DNA of 64,000 bases from Sphingobium sp. OAS761 (GCF_024168485.1 NZ_JALJVY010000011.1:1-64000), one strand, 5' to 3'; shown: positions 33,769 to 44,069, numbered from the stretch's first letter. Made by a program: numbers and translations. Notes: generated from the letters alone by a model not told the origin.

Positions 33769-34270
33769 GTTCTGCCCAGGCCCGCATAACTATTGCGATT
33801 GCTTTGGCCAGATGTTTTTCAACAGTAGAAACGGACAGGGACATCTCGTCCGCTATTTCCAGCATCGATTTTTCGTGGATGCGGCGGAGGATGAACACGC
33901 GGCGGCACTGGGGGGGAAGCGACTCGACGATGGTTTCGATCTGGCGCAAAGCCTCGCGGGCATGCAGTTGCGCCTCGATATTATTTTCTCCGCCCAGCAG
34001 TTCCAGGTCGGCGATTGTCTCGAAACTCACCACCTTGTTGCGGCGGGCCGTGTCGATCACCAGATTTCGGGCAATCGTGAAGAGATAGGCCCGGCCGGTC
34101 GTTACATTTTCCCAGTTTTCCGTGGCATAGGCCCGGGTCAGGACTTCGGCCACCATGTCTTCCAGCTCATGCGTGGATGGAAGTATGCGGCGCAGGCGTG
34201 CGCGCAATGCTGCTTCCTGCGGCAGGATGACGGTTTTGAACCATTCCAGCTTGGCACGAACCCTTTGCAC
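33665..34270 (-). CDS. ECF RNA polymerase sigma factor (FecI-like)
   Basis: The 201-aa protein starts at a GTG (34270) preceded by AAGGGGG at good spacing. Region 2 is LEDMVAEVLTRAYATENWEN with TGRAYLFTIARNLVIDTARR. Region 4 is SLPPQCRRVFILRRIHEKSM then LEIADEMSLSVSTVEKHLAK (helix-turn-helix). The last 30 residues after EREETDFE are basic and non-conserved and overlap the FecR start. With FecR it forms a surface-signalling pair, usually for iron or glycan uptake. Confidence 0.9.
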   Translation of the reverse strand: MQRVRAKLEWFKTVILPQEAALRARLRRILPSTHELEDMVAEVLTRAYATENWENVTTGRAYLFTIARNLVIDTARRNKVVSFETIADLELLGGENNIEAQLHAREALRQIETIVESLPPQCRRVFILRRIHEKSMLEIADEMSLSVSTVEKHLAKAIAIVMRAWAEREETDFERAGVGTRVKLRGQGRDRSGSRAPAGQA

Positions 34271-34449
34271 GTCGACCCCCTTATCTTGTCAGTCGCGCCT
34301 CTCCTCATTTCTCTTTTCTGTCATAGTTCAATCATGGATTCTCGACGCTGTCCAGAAAGACGTCGGGGATTTTTGACACACGACCGAAATGTTCCATGAC
34401 CGCGCAAAAAAATTGCCGGGGCGGGTATTTTCCTGTCCGTCCCGCAGGT

Positions 34450-34644
34450 TCACGTTGGTGGCGGCAGCTCCGGCGGTGTGCTGTCGGGCTGGTCATTGTC
34501 CGGCACGGGCGGTACGATCTCGTCCGGCTCGGTCATGGGCGTTTCCGCCGGGCCGCCGGGCACGGGCAGTTCGTCGGGCGACTGCGGCTCTATGACGTCG
34601 GGTGCGGGAACGGTCGCGGGATCGGGGCTTGGCCGGGTGCTCAT
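34450..34644 (-). CDS. proline-rich small protein, 64 aa
   Basis: The start at 34644 has AGGAG right upstream (34655-34651), which also rules out an in-frame ATG at 34659. The peptide is almost only Pro, Glu, Asp and small residues: MSTRPSPDPATVPAPDVIEP, then SPDELPVPGGP and EIVPPVPDNDQPDSTPPE. It is very acidic, with no hydrophobic core, so it is disordered. Similar Pro/Glu-rich small proteins are familiar to me from proteobacteria, but no role is known. It lies upstream of the sigma gene on the same strand (179 bp gap). Confidence 0.6.
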   Translation of the reverse strand: MSTRPSPDPATVPAPDVIEPQSPDELPVPGGPAETPMTEPDEIVPPVPDNDQPDSTPPELPPPT

Positions 34645-34769
34645 GAGGGTCTCCTGCAAATGGCTGCCAACACCTTACGTTCGGGCGAGGATGACGGTTC
34701 CGGCAGCGATTTCACAATCCCTTGCCTCTGCCCGTGCTTTTCTCTATGCCGCGCCGACCGGCGACCGAT

Positions 34770-34854
34770 GCGGGCGTGGCGAAACTGGTAGACGCGCCAG
34801 ATTTAGGTTCTGGTATCGCAAGATGTGGGGGTTCGAGTCCCTTCGCCCGCACCA
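34770..34854 (+). tRNA. tRNA-Leu (anticodon TAG)
   Basis: The 85-nt cloverleaf has acceptor stem GCGGGCG/CGCCCGC, a D-arm with CTGGTAGAC and anticodon stem CCAGA/TCTGG with loop TTTAGGT. A long variable arm typical of class II tRNAs follows, then T-arm GTTCGAGTC and an encoded CCA. Anticodon TAG reads CTA/CTN leucine codons. It lies directly upstream of tig. Confidence 0.95.
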
Positions 34855-34921
34855 GTGCGCCAGGCCCATGCCATCGCAAGCGCCACCGAAATTCAGCTGA
34901 AGAAAGCGTTTGAGAGAAAAG

Positions 34922-36526
34922 ATGCAGACTGTCGAGACGTTGAACGAGGGCCTGAAGCGCGCCTATACCCTGACCATCACGTCGAAGGACATCGACGCGC
35001 GCGTCGAAAAGGAAGTGAAGGCCATAGCGCCGCAGGTGCGCATGCCCGGCTTCCGCCCTGGCAAGGTGCCCGCCAATCTCGTCAAGAAGATGCATGGCGA
35101 AAGCCTGCAGCGCGACGCGCTCAACAATTCGATCCAGGAAGGCGTGCAGAAGCTGATCGCCGACCAGAAGCTGCGCCCGGCGATGCAGCCTTCGGTCGAA
35201 CTGGATGAAGGCTTCGAATTCGGCAAGGATGCCGAGGTCAAGGTCGCGCTGGAAGTGCTGCCGGTAATCGAGGTGCCCAGCATCGAGGGGCTGAAGCTGG
35301 AACGGCTGACCGTTCCGGTCGCCGACGATAAGGTCGCCGAAGCTGCAGGCCGCATTGCCAGCCAGCAGGGCGCGCTTGAGGAACATGCCGAAAATCATGC
35401 TGCCGCTGAAGGCGATACGCTGGTCATCGACTTCGTCGGCAAGGTCGATGGCGAGGCGTTCGAGGGCGGTTCGGCGCAGGATATTCGCCTGAAGATCGGG
35501 TCCGGCCAGTTCATTCCCGGTTTCGAAGATCAACTGACCGGCGTGAAGAAGGGCGAGGAAAAGACGATCGACGTCACTTTCCCCGAGGATTATGGCGCGG
35601 AACATCTGGCCGGCAAGGCCGCGACCTTCGACGTGACCGTCAAGTCGGTGCTTGACGGCGACAAGCCCAAGGTTGACGATGATTTCGCCAAGTCGCTCGG
35701 CCTGGAAAGCCTGGAAAAGCTGAACGAACTGCTCAAGGGACAGATCGAGCAGGAACATAACGGCCTGACCCGCACCCACATGAAGCGCAAGCTGCTCGAC
35801 CAGCTTGCGGCCAACCATGATTTCGACGTCCCGCCCAGCATGGTGGACGCCGAATTCGAACAGATCTGGGCCCAGCTCCAGCATGAAGCGAGCCATGAGG
35901 AAGATCCCGAGGCGGCGCTCAAGGAAATGGAAGCGGAAAAGGACGATTATCGCGCCATTGCCGTGCGTCGCGTCCGTCTCGGCCTGCTCCTGTCCGAAAT
36001 CGGCCAGGCCAACGGCGTGACCGTGTCCGATCAGGAAATGAACCGCCTGATCATGCAGGCCGCTCAGCAGTACAGCCCGCAGGATCGCGAACGGTTCGTC
36101 CAGTATGTCCGTCAGGACCCGATGGCCGCCGCGCAGTTGCGCGCACCGCTCTATGAGGACAAGGTGGTCGACTTCCTGTTCGACAAGGCGGAGGTGACGG
36201 AACGTGCCGTCGCGCGCGAGGAACTGGAAGCGGCGATCGAGTCGGAGGACGGTGAACTGAAGCCGCACGTTCACGGCCCCGGTTGCGGCCATGATCACGA
36301 TCATGACGAAAAGCCGAAGGCGAAGAAGGCGGCCCCGAAGAAGGCTGCTGAACCGGCCAAGGCCGATGCTGAACCGGCTGCCGAGGAGGCGCCCGCCAAG
36401 AAGCCGGCGGCCAAGAAGGCAGCCGCCAAGAAGGACACTGCCGCCGCCGACGCCGCGCCGGCCGCCGAGGAAGAAAAGCCCAAGAAGAAGGCTGCTCCCA
36501 AGAAGGCTGCTGCCAAGGCCGAATAA
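34922..36526 (+). CDS. tig: trigger factor with long charged tail
   Basis: Trigger factor binds the ribosome exit site and helps new proteins fold. The 534-aa protein has the ribosome-binding signature GFRPGKVP (43-50) and an FKBP-type PPIase region (AEGDTLVIDFVGKVDGEAFE, then SGQFIPGFEDQLTGVKKGEE). The helical chaperone domain ends near residue 445. After it comes a His-rich stretch (HVHGPGCGHDHDHDE, residues 449-463) and about 70 residues of Lys/Ala/Glu repeats. This tail makes it about 100 aa longer than E. coli trigger factor (432 aa). It is followed by a terminator, then a GT2 gene, clpP and clpX. Confidence 0.95.
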   Translation: MQTVETLNEGLKRAYTLTITSKDIDARVEKEVKAIAPQVRMPGFRPGKVPANLVKKMHGESLQRDALNNSIQEGVQKLIADQKLRPAMQPSVELDEGFEFGKDAEVKVALEVLPVIEVPSIEGLKLERLTVPVADDKVAEAAGRIASQQGALEEHAENHAAAEGDTLVIDFVGKVDGEAFEGGSAQDIRLKIGSGQFIPGFEDQLTGVKKGEEKTIDVTFPEDYGAEHLAGKAATFDVTVKSVLDGDKPKVDDDFAKSLGLESLEKLNELLKGQIEQEHNGLTRTHMKRKLLDQLAANHDFDVPPSMVDAEFEQIWAQLQHEASHEEDPEAALKEMEAEKDDYRAIAVRRVRLGLLLSEIGQANGVTVSDQEMNRLIMQAAQQYSPQDRERFVQYVRQDPMAAAQLRAPLYEDKVVDFLFDKAEVTERAVAREELEAAIESEDGELKPHVHGPGCGHDHDHDEKPKAKKAAPKKAAEPAKADAEPAAEEAPAKKPAAKKAAAKKDTAAADAAPAAEEEKPKKKAAPKKAAAKAE

Positions 36527-36550
36527 GGTCGCCCCGTCCGGCATGAATTC

Positions 36551-36585
36551 GCGCCCGGCTTCCCTGGTGAAGCACGGGCGCTTTT
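36551..36585 (+). terminator. rho-independent terminator after tig
   Basis: GCGCCCG (36551-36557) pairs with CGGGCGC (36575-36581), with a possible inner CTTC/GAAG stem, and TTTT follows. It separates tig from the glycosyltransferase gene. Confidence 0.7.
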
Positions 36586-36645
36586 CATGTGTCGCGCGGC
36601 ATGGCAGACGAAATCTTAATCATGATGTCCCATGGAGGAGACAAA

Positions 36646-37647
36646 ATGATGCAGGGGTTAGTGGCGACGATGAAGGAATTTCCGGCCGTGGACAGTGAAA
36701 CCGCCATGGCGTCGCCGCGTGTCGCCGTCATCCTGCCCTGCTATAACGAGGCCGAAGCGATCGTGCAGACGGTGGAGGATTTTCGCCACGCGCTGCCTGC
36801 CGCCGACATATATGTCTTTGACAATAACAGCACCGATGGCAGCCGTGACCTGGCCGCCGGTGCCGGCGCCATCGTCCGCCGCGTCAGCCAGCAGGGCAAA
36901 GGGCATGTGGTGCGCCGCATGTTCGCCGACGTCGACGCCGACATCTATATCATGGCGGACGGCGACGCGACCTATGAGGCGGCCGCCGCACCGGCGATGA
37001 TTGCCGCGATGCTGGAAGACAATCTCGACATGGTGGTGGGATGCCGCCGGGACGAGGTGGAGGCGGCCTACCGGCGCGGCCATCGCTTCGGCAATTGGGC
37101 GCTGACCAGCCTTTTGAAACAATTGTTCGGTCGCAGCTTCACCGACATTCTTTCGGGCTACCGCGTGTTTTCACGGCGTTTCGTCAAGAGTTTCCCCGTG
37201 TTGTCGGCCGGTTTCGAGATCGAGACGGAAATTTCCGTGCACGCGCTCGAACTGGCTATGCCGGTATCGGAAGTCATGACAGCCTATGGCGCGCGGCCCG
37301 AAGGATCGGTCAGCAAGCTGAGCACCTATCGCGACGGGTTCCGTATCCTGCGCACCATCATCACCCTTTACCGTATCGAGCGGCCGATCCTGTTCTTCGG
37401 CCTGATCGCGGCGGTCCTGGCGGCGCTGGGCCTGGGCCTGGCCGCGCCGCTGATCGTGACCTATCTCGATACCGGCCTGGTGCCGCGCTTCCCCACCGCC
37501 ATCCTGGTGACGGGCCTCATGATCCTCGCCACCCTGTCGGCCATGTGCGGCCTCATCCTCGACACGGTGGTGCGCGGCCGGCGCGAGGTGCGCCGGCTGG
37601 CTTACCTCGCATTCCGTGCGCCGTCGGACTTCGCCCTGCGCGACTGA
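36646..37647 (+). CDS. glycosyltransferase family 2 with C-terminal membrane helices
   Basis: The 333-aa protein has a GT-A domain: VAVILPCYNEAEAIVQTVED, VFDNNSTDGSRDLA and the DxD-like IMADGDATYEAAAAP. Further on is FTDILSGYRVFSRRFVKSFP. Two hydrophobic helices near the C-terminus (about residues 245-270 and 285-310) anchor it in the membrane. This is the dolichyl-phosphate-mannose-synthase-like type that loads a lipid carrier or transfers sugar at the inner membrane. I choose the ATG at 36646, seven bases after GGAGGAG, over several earlier in-frame starts. The substrate is unknown. Confidence 0.85.
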   Translation: MMQGLVATMKEFPAVDSETAMASPRVAVILPCYNEAEAIVQTVEDFRHALPAADIYVFDNNSTDGSRDLAAGAGAIVRRVSQQGKGHVVRRMFADVDADIYIMADGDATYEAAAAPAMIAAMLEDNLDMVVGCRRDEVEAAYRRGHRFGNWALTSLLKQLFGRSFTDILSGYRVFSRRFVKSFPVLSAGFEIETEISVHALELAMPVSEVMTAYGARPEGSVSKLSTYRDGFRILRTIITLYRIERPILFFGLIAAVLAALGLGLAAPLIVTYLDTGLVPRFPTAILVTGLMILATLSAMCGLILDTVVRGRREVRRLAYLAFRAPSDFALRD

Positions 37648-37735
37648 TCGTCGCCGTTCGGTCCAACCCCCTTGAACCGTCCGCCATTTGTGCCGATGTA
37701 GGGGCGGGCAAAAGCAACCACCCTGAAAGAGCACA

Positions 37736-38371
37736 ATGACCGATATCATGTCCGATCCCATGGCCGCGCTGGTTCCTATCGTTATCGAACAGTCGAACCG
37801 CGGCGAACGCAGCTTCGACATCTATTCGCGGCTGCTGCGCGAACGGATCATATTCATCACCGGCCAGGTGGAGGACCATATGGCGTCCCTCATCGTCGCA
37901 CAGCTTCTGTTCCTTGAATCGGAAAATCCGAAAAAGGACATCTGGATGTACATCAATTCGCCCGGCGGCGTGGTGACGGCCGGCATGGCGATTCACGATA
38001 CGATGAAATATATCCGGCCCCAGGTCGGCACCGTCTGCATCGGCCAGGCCGCGTCGATGGGCAGCTTCTTGCTCGCGGCGGGCGAGCCGGGCAAGCGCAT
38101 CGCGCTCAGCAACGCGCGGATCATGGTGCATCAGCCTTCGGGCGGTGCGCAGGGCATGGCGTCGGACATCGAGATCCAGGCCAAGGAAATCCTGCGTATT
38201 CGCCGGCGCCTCAACGACCTCTATGTCAAATATACCGGCCAGACGCTGGAGGCGGTCGAACGGGCGATGGATCGCGACACCTTCCTCGAAGCGGATGAGG
38301 CCAAGGCCTTCGGTCTCGTCGACGAAGTGTTCGACCGCCGCCCTGTGGCGACGGATACAACGGACGGATAA
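37736..38371 (+). CDS. clpP: ATP-dependent Clp protease proteolytic subunit
   Basis: ClpP is the barrel-shaped serine protease fed by ClpX or ClpA. The 211-aa protein has catalytic Ser107 in [10 protein letters not shown], His132 in [11 protein letters not shown] and Asp181 in [11 protein letters not shown], with [19 protein letters not shown] before them. A short N-terminal extension ([20 protein letters not shown]) may be processed. clpX lies 138 bp downstream on the same strand, the usual order. Confidence 0.97.
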   Translation: MTDIMSDPMAALVPIVIEQSNRGERSFDIYSRLLRERIIFITGQVEDHMASLIVAQLLFLESENPKKDIWMYINSPGGVVTAGMAIHDTMKYIRPQVGTVCIGQAASMGSFLLAAGEPGKRIALSNARIMVHQPSGGAQGMASDIEIQAKEILRIRRRLNDLYVKYTGQTLEAVERAMDRDTFLEADEAKAFGLVDEVFDRRPVATDTTDG

Positions 38372-38509
38372 AGGGTATCTTTACCCGGGCGCGCCACTTT
38401 CACCCCTTGTGAAACGGACGCGCCACGGGCTAGGATAGCCTTTGGACCAGAATATCCCGGATCGAATAGGGCGTGAGGCCCCGTTCCGGCCGGGAAGAGA
38501 GAATGGCGA

Positions 38510-39778
38510 ATGACTAAGCTGACAGGCTCCGATTCCAAAAGCACGCTCTACTGCTCCTTCTGCGGCAAGTCGCAGCATGAGGTGCGTAAGCTGATCGCGG
38601 GGCCGACCGTGTTCATCTGCGATGAATGCGTTGAATTGTGCAACGACATTATCCGGGAGGAGACCAAGGGCGGTCTCGTCGGCAAGAAGGATGGTGGCGT
38701 TCCTACCCCGCAGGAAATCTGCGACGTGCTGGACGATTATGTGATCGGCCAGAACCGCGCGAAGCGTGTCCTGTCGGTGGCGGTCCATAACCATTATAAG
38801 CGCCTCAACCACGGCACCAAGCCGGGCGAGGTGGAACTGGCCAAATCGAACATCCTGCTGGTCGGCCCGACCGGCTGCGGCAAGACGCTGCTGGCGCAGA
38901 CGCTCGCCAAGACTTTCGACGTGCCCTTCACCATGGCCGACGCGACCACGCTGACGGAGGCCGGCTATGTCGGCGAGGATGTGGAGAACATCATCCTGAA
39001 GCTGCTCCAGGCGTCCGACTATAATGTCGAGAAAGCGCAGCGCGGCATCGTCTACATCGACGAGATCGACAAGATCAGCCGCAAGGCCGAGAATCCGTCG
39101 ATCACGCGCGACGTGTCGGGGGAGGGCGTGCAGCAGGCGCTGCTCAAGCTGATGGAAGGCACCACCGCCTCGGTTCCGCCGCAGGGCGGCCGCAAGCATC
39201 CGCAGCAGGAATTTCTCCAGGTCGACACGACCAACATCCTTTTCATCTGCGGCGGCGCCTTTGCGGGCCTCGAAAGGATCATCGGCGACCGTCTGGAAGC
39301 CAAGTCGATCGGTTTCGGCGCCCATGTCGCTGCCCCGGAAGAGCGCAAGACGGGCGAACTGCTGCGACAGAGCGAGCCGGAAGATCTTCTCAAATTCGGT
39401 CTGATCCCGGAGTTCGTCGGCCGCCTGCCGGTGATCGCCACGCTGGAGGATCTGGACGTGACCGCGCTGGTCAAGATTCTTGTGGAACCCAAGAACGCGC
39501 TGGTCAAACAATATGGCAAGCTGTTCGACATGGAGAATGTCGAACTCAGCTTCACAGACGACGCTCTGACCGCGATCGCGAAGAAGGCGATCGAGCGCAA
39601 GACCGGCGCGCGCGGGCTGCGGTCCATTCTCGAAGCGATCCTGCTCGACACGATGTTCGACCTGCCGTCGATGGAGGGCGTGGGCGAAGTGGTGGTGGAC
39701 AAGGATGTCGTCGCCGGGACCAAGGAACCGATTCGCGTATTCAGCGAAACGAAAAAGCGGGCCGACGACGCGGCCTGA
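38510..39778 (+). CDS. clpX: Clp protease ATP-binding subunit ClpX
   Basis: ClpX unfolds substrates for ClpP; in alphaproteobacteria it also degrades CtrA. The 422-aa protein has an N-terminal zinc domain (Cys15, 18, 37, 40), Walker A GPTGCGKT (119-126), Walker [11 protein letters not shown], the sensor and pore motifs, and ClpP-binding surface residues near [10 protein letters not shown]. The length is normal. GGGAAGAGAG precedes the ATG. It ends ahead of a strong terminator. lon, its frequent neighbour, is 24 kb away here. Confidence 0.97.
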   Translation: MTKLTGSDSKSTLYCSFCGKSQHEVRKLIAGPTVFICDECVELCNDIIREETKGGLVGKKDGGVPTPQEICDVLDDYVIGQNRAKRVLSVAVHNHYKRLNHGTKPGEVELAKSNILLVGPTGCGKTLLAQTLAKTFDVPFTMADATTLTEAGYVGEDVENIILKLLQASDYNVEKAQRGIVYIDEIDKISRKAENPSITRDVSGEGVQQALLKLMEGTTASVPPQGGRKHPQQEFLQVDTTNILFICGGAFAGLERIIGDRLEAKSIGFGAHVAAPEERKTGELLRQSEPEDLLKFGLIPEFVGRLPVIATLEDLDVTALVKILVEPKNALVKQYGKLFDMENVELSFTDDALTAIAKKAIERKTGARGLRSILEAILLDTMFDLPSMEGVGEVVVDKDVVAGTKEPIRVFSETKKRADDAA

Positions 39779-39812
39779 CCCTTCGACGCATTCCGTAGCG
39801 TAAAGCCAAATC

Positions 39813-39841
39813 AAGGCCGGCATGCTTTGCCGGCCTTTTTT
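39813..39841 (+). terminator. rho-independent terminator after clpX
   Basis: AAGGCCGGC and GCCGGCCTT pair around ATGCTTT, followed by a run of six T. It is a textbook terminator for clpX. Confidence 0.92.
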
Positions 39842-40140
39842 CGTTTCCTGTGCGTCTGCACAAATAATCTCGCTGCGTTGCAAAATTGCACCATCGTCAA
39901 ACTACAAGTTTTCGCTGTCAGAATGTCATTATTTGGCAATATGTTAGCCCCATAGGCGCGATGCCCGGGGCGCTTGGAGTGCCGTGGGCGGGGGGAATGT
40001 GACAGCCGCCATGCTGCCTTGTAACAAAAATGCAATCACAGCATCACAGGGCCGTCGCCAGAAGGCGCCACCAGCAGCCACGGCTTGAAAGAGCGGACAG
40101 CACAGGCGCGCCGCGCCACCTTTGAAAGGGACAAGGGTCA
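39842..40140. other. gene-free leader of the TonB receptor gene
   Basis: With the terminator before it, the gap between clpX and the receptor is 362 bp. The left half is AT-richer than the window (for instance the stretch around 39890-39940) and should hold the receptor promoter. The right half is GC-rich. I find no coding frame with a ribosome site, no known riboswitch and no clear Fur box. Confidence 0.4.
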
Positions 40141-42755
40141 ATGAAGCAATTTTTGATGGGCAGCGTGGCGATCATCGCCGTTGCCGTTCCGTGCACTGCA
40201 TTTGCGCAGTCCACCGGTTCGAATGATTTCGACACCATCGTCGTTACAGGCGCCCGTGCCGACCAGAGCGTCGGCGGTGTCAAGATCCCCGATTCGCCCA
40301 AGGCGAAAGTGGTTCTGGACCAGGAACTGATCCAGGCGCAACGCCCCGGCCAGTCGGTCAACGAAATCATCAATCTTGTTCCGGGTGTAAGCTTCACCAA
40401 CAATGACCCATGGGGTTCTTCGGGCGGCAGCTTCACCATTCGCGGCTTCAGTTCCGACCGCATCTCGCAGACTTTCGACGGTATCCCGCTCAATGACTCG
40501 GGTAATTATGCGATCTATACCAATCAGCAGGTCGATCCCGAACTGATCCAGACCGTCAACGTCAACCTGGGTTCGACCGACGTCGACAGCCCGACCGCGG
40601 CTGCGGTCGGCGGCACCGTCAACATCAACACGCTGGAACCCAGCGACGATTATGGCGTGCTTGCCAGCGTGAGCTACGGCAATATCGTCGCCAGCGGGTC
40701 GGGCGACCGTCCCTTTTTCCGCATGTTCGGCGTCGTCAACACCGGCGACCTGACCGGCCATGGCACGAAGGCCTGGATTTCCGCCTCGCGCGCGAAGAAC
40801 GACGCGGCCTTCTCCAACTACGGCAAGGTCGACAAGCAGCAATATAATGCGAAGATCTGGCAGGATATCGGCTCGAACGGCGACTTCATCTCGCTGGCGG
40901 CGCATTATAACCAGAACCGCAACAATTTCGGTGGCTCGCCCTTCCGCGCCAGCGCATTCACGGGCGACAAGAAGGGCCGGTTCTACGACATCAACTATCC
41001 TTGCACCGTTAACGTGACGGGCGATGCGGCCGTAGCCGATCAGACCAACTCTTGCGGCACCGATTTCGAACGTCGTTTCAACCCTTCGAACACCGGGAAC
41101 GTGCGAGCAAATTCGAAATTCACGCTGGCCGACCGCCTGACGCTGACCGTCGACGGTGCCTATCAGTGGGTGAAGGCCAATGGCGGCGGCACGACCAGCG
41201 CCTACGAAGCCTATAATTATATCAACGGCGCTCCCTACACCGGCAATTATGGCGGTTCCTTCTACTTCGGCCGCGACTTCAACGGCGACGGTACGTTGGG
41301 CGTCGACAAGAACGGCGACGGTATCATTTCGGGCAGCGCGGAATCCGATCGCTTCACCCTGCTTCAGCCGAGCCAGACCAACACCCGCCGCTGGGTGGCG
41401 ATCGCCAACCTTGCCTATGAATTCGACGACAATAATCGGGTTCGTCTGTCGTACAGCTTCGACCGGGCGCGCCACCGTCAGACGGGCTATGCCGGTTTCC
41501 TGAAACTGGACGGTTCCCCGCAGGACGTGTTCGCGATCAACGATCCGGTGACCGATACCGACGGCAATGCCCTGCAAAAGCGCAACCGTCTGTCCTACGC
41601 CACGCTGCATCAGATCGCTGGCGAATATCGGGGCACCTTCTTCGACGACAAGCTGACCGTGCTGATCGGCGGCCGTCTGCCCTTCTTCAAGCGCGACCTG
41701 AACCAATATTGCTTCACCACCAGTTCCGGCGGGTTTGTCGACTGCGTGCCTGAAGATCAGATCGCGGCCTACACTGCTGCCAAGCCGTACAGCGACAACG
41801 CCACGACGGGCAAGCCGTCGGGTTCGGCGTTGCCGCAGGCGCGGACGCTGAAATATGACAAGTTCCTGCCGAACCTGGGCGCGGTGTTCAAGATCACGCC
41901 GGAAATCAGCATTGCCGGCAGCTACGCGAAGAACATCTCGGTTCCCAGCACGGACGCGCTCTATAACGCCTTCTATTTCCCTGCGGACAGCGATGCGGCC
42001 TATCGTGTTCCGGAAACCTCGGACAGCTTCGACCTCAGCCTGCGCTACACGTCGAGCAAGGTTCAGGCCGCTCTGACCGGCTGGTATTCCAAATATAAGA
42101 ACCGCCTCGTCACCGCTTACGATATTGACGGCAACGGCACCGACACGAACTTGGGTCCGGTGAAGAAATACGGCGTCGACGGCAGCATTTCCTACACGCC
42201 GATCCCGCAGGTCACTGCCTATATCTTCGGTTCCTATATCAAGTCGGAAATCCAGGATGATGCCGTCACCGGCAGCTGTTCGGCAACCAGCGACATCGGT
42301 CTGGCGGGCCTGTGCTATGTGCAGGACGGCGTTGCCTATCTGCGCACGTCGGGCAAGCGGGAGCGCAGCGCGCCGAAATATCTGCTTGGCGGTCGTTTGC
42401 AGGGCACTTCGGCGATTTCACCCTGGGTGTTCAGGCCAAGCGGACCGGTTCGCGCTACCTGAACGACATCAACGGCGAAATTCAGCGCGTCACGCTGAGC
42501 GATGGCTCGACGAAGCTGATCTTCCCCGGTGCCAAGTTCCAGGGATATACCGTGGTCGACCTCGACCTGCGTTACTCGCTCGCCAGCCTCGGCATGGAAA
42601 AGGGCGCGATTCAGCTCAACGTCAGCAACCTGTTCGACAAATTCTATGTCGGCTCATTCAGCGGCGGCCTCGATACGCTGGCCAGTTCCTCGTCCGCGTT
42701 CGTGAACTTCGGTTCGCCGCGCGCGATCAGCGCCTCGCTGATCATCGGCTTCTAA
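40141..42755 (+). pseudogene. TonB-dependent receptor, interrupted by a -1 frameshift near 42403
   Basis: The gene encodes an outer-membrane TonB-dependent receptor. A Sec signal peptide (MKQFLMGSVAIIAVAV..., cleavage after FAQ) leads a TonB-box-like DTIVVTGARA. A plug domain follows (VNEIINLVPGVSFTNN, GSFTIRGFSSDRISQTFDGI), then a beta barrel. The first frame runs 40141-42462 (773 aa) and ends abnormally after GGRLQGTSAISPWVF. From about 42400 the barrel continues in another frame (HFGDFTLGVQAKRTGSRYLN ... LIIGF), ending at 42755 with the terminal aromatic residue expected of porins. One missing base near 42401-42406 restores a protein of about 870 aa. Either the gene is broken or the assembly has an indel. 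It carries EF-hand-like loops near residue 379. Confidence 0.88.
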
Positions 42756-42777
42756 GTTCTACAGCAAGCTTCAAGGG

Positions 42778-42805
42778 AAAGGGCGGGGAGAAATCCCCGC
42801 CCTTT
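42778..42805. terminator. bidirectional terminator between TonB receptor and mtgA
   Basis: AAAGGGCGGGGA and TCCCCGCCCTTT form a perfect 12-bp stem with GAAA loop. It abuts the mtgA stop codon. A-rich and T-rich ends make it usable by both convergent genes. Confidence 0.85.
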
Positions 42806-43507
<702 letters not shown>

Positions 43508-43560
43508 GACACCAGACTAGCCGTTTTGGCGCATCGCGTCATCTGCCGCGTCGTTGCGGA

Positions 43561-43974
43561 TCAGGGCAGGGGTGCAGCCACCCGGTCGCCATGGCTGGGC
43601 GGGGCGGAGGTAACCAGGATGACAAGCGGCGCCGTGCTGTCGTTGCGCGCCTGATGCGGGGTGCCGGGCGGGATCTCGATGCCCTGGCCGGCGGTGACGG
43701 TCACCACCCTGCCGTCCGCCTCCATCGTCAGCATGCCTGACAGGACGTAGAAGAATTGCCGGGCCTTCGCGTGCAGATGCCGCACCTCCCGCGCGCCCGG
43801 CGCGATCTGTTCCTCTATCACGGACAGGTCGGGGCGCTTGACCAGATGCCACCCGTCATTGACGTCGCCCCAGACATAATGTTCGCCGCTGGCCCGATCG
43901 ACAGGGGCGGGCATTGCGGGTGCGGATACCGGCGCTGCGGCGAGCAGCAGCGGATAGAGGATTGTCGGCGCCAT
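43561..43974 (-). CDS. exported cupin-domain protein
   Basis: The 137-aa protein starts MAPTILYPLLLAAAPVSAPA, a probable Sec signal. A single cupin follows: EVRHLHAKARQFFYVLSGML with His ligands (HLH) and the typical E-free version of motif 1, then IEIPPGTPHQARND with the motif 2 His. Cupins of this sort bind a metal and small acids, but no reaction is shown. It lies between mtgA and rpoH on the same strand. The rpoH-side hairpin precedes it. Confidence 0.8.
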   Translation of the reverse strand: MAPTILYPLLLAAAPVSAPAMPAPVDRASGEHYVWGDVNDGWHLVKRPDLSVIEEQIAPGAREVRHLHAKARQFFYVLSGMLTMEADGRVVTVTAGQGIEIPPGTPHQARNDSTAPLVILVTSAPPSHGDRVAAPLP

Positions 43975-44009
43975 GCCCCTTCAACGAACGGCCAGGCAGC
44001 GACCGCCAT

Positions 44010-44050
44010 GCAAAAGGCCCCGGAACCGCTGGGGTCCCGGGACCTTTTGC
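44010..44050. terminator. long hairpin downstream of rpoH
   Basis: GCAAAAGG plus CCCGG pair with CCGGG plus CCTTTTGC across a 12-nt loop containing one extra base on each side. A and T runs lie within the stem. It is just past the rpoH stop and likely ends that transcript. Confidence 0.65.
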
Positions 44051-44069
44051 CATGGGAACGAGCAATTGC

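Noticed and set aside
34712..36544. A 610-aa minus-strand frame opposite trigger factor
   Set aside because: It begins with a low-complexity Leu/Gly run that mirrors the Lys/Ala tail of tig, and it covers the tRNA-Leu gene. It is not coding.
42395..42410. Programmed frameshift in the TonB receptor
   Set aside because: No slippery heptamer with a downstream stimulator is visible, and receptors of this family are not known to need one. A lesion or assembly error is simpler.
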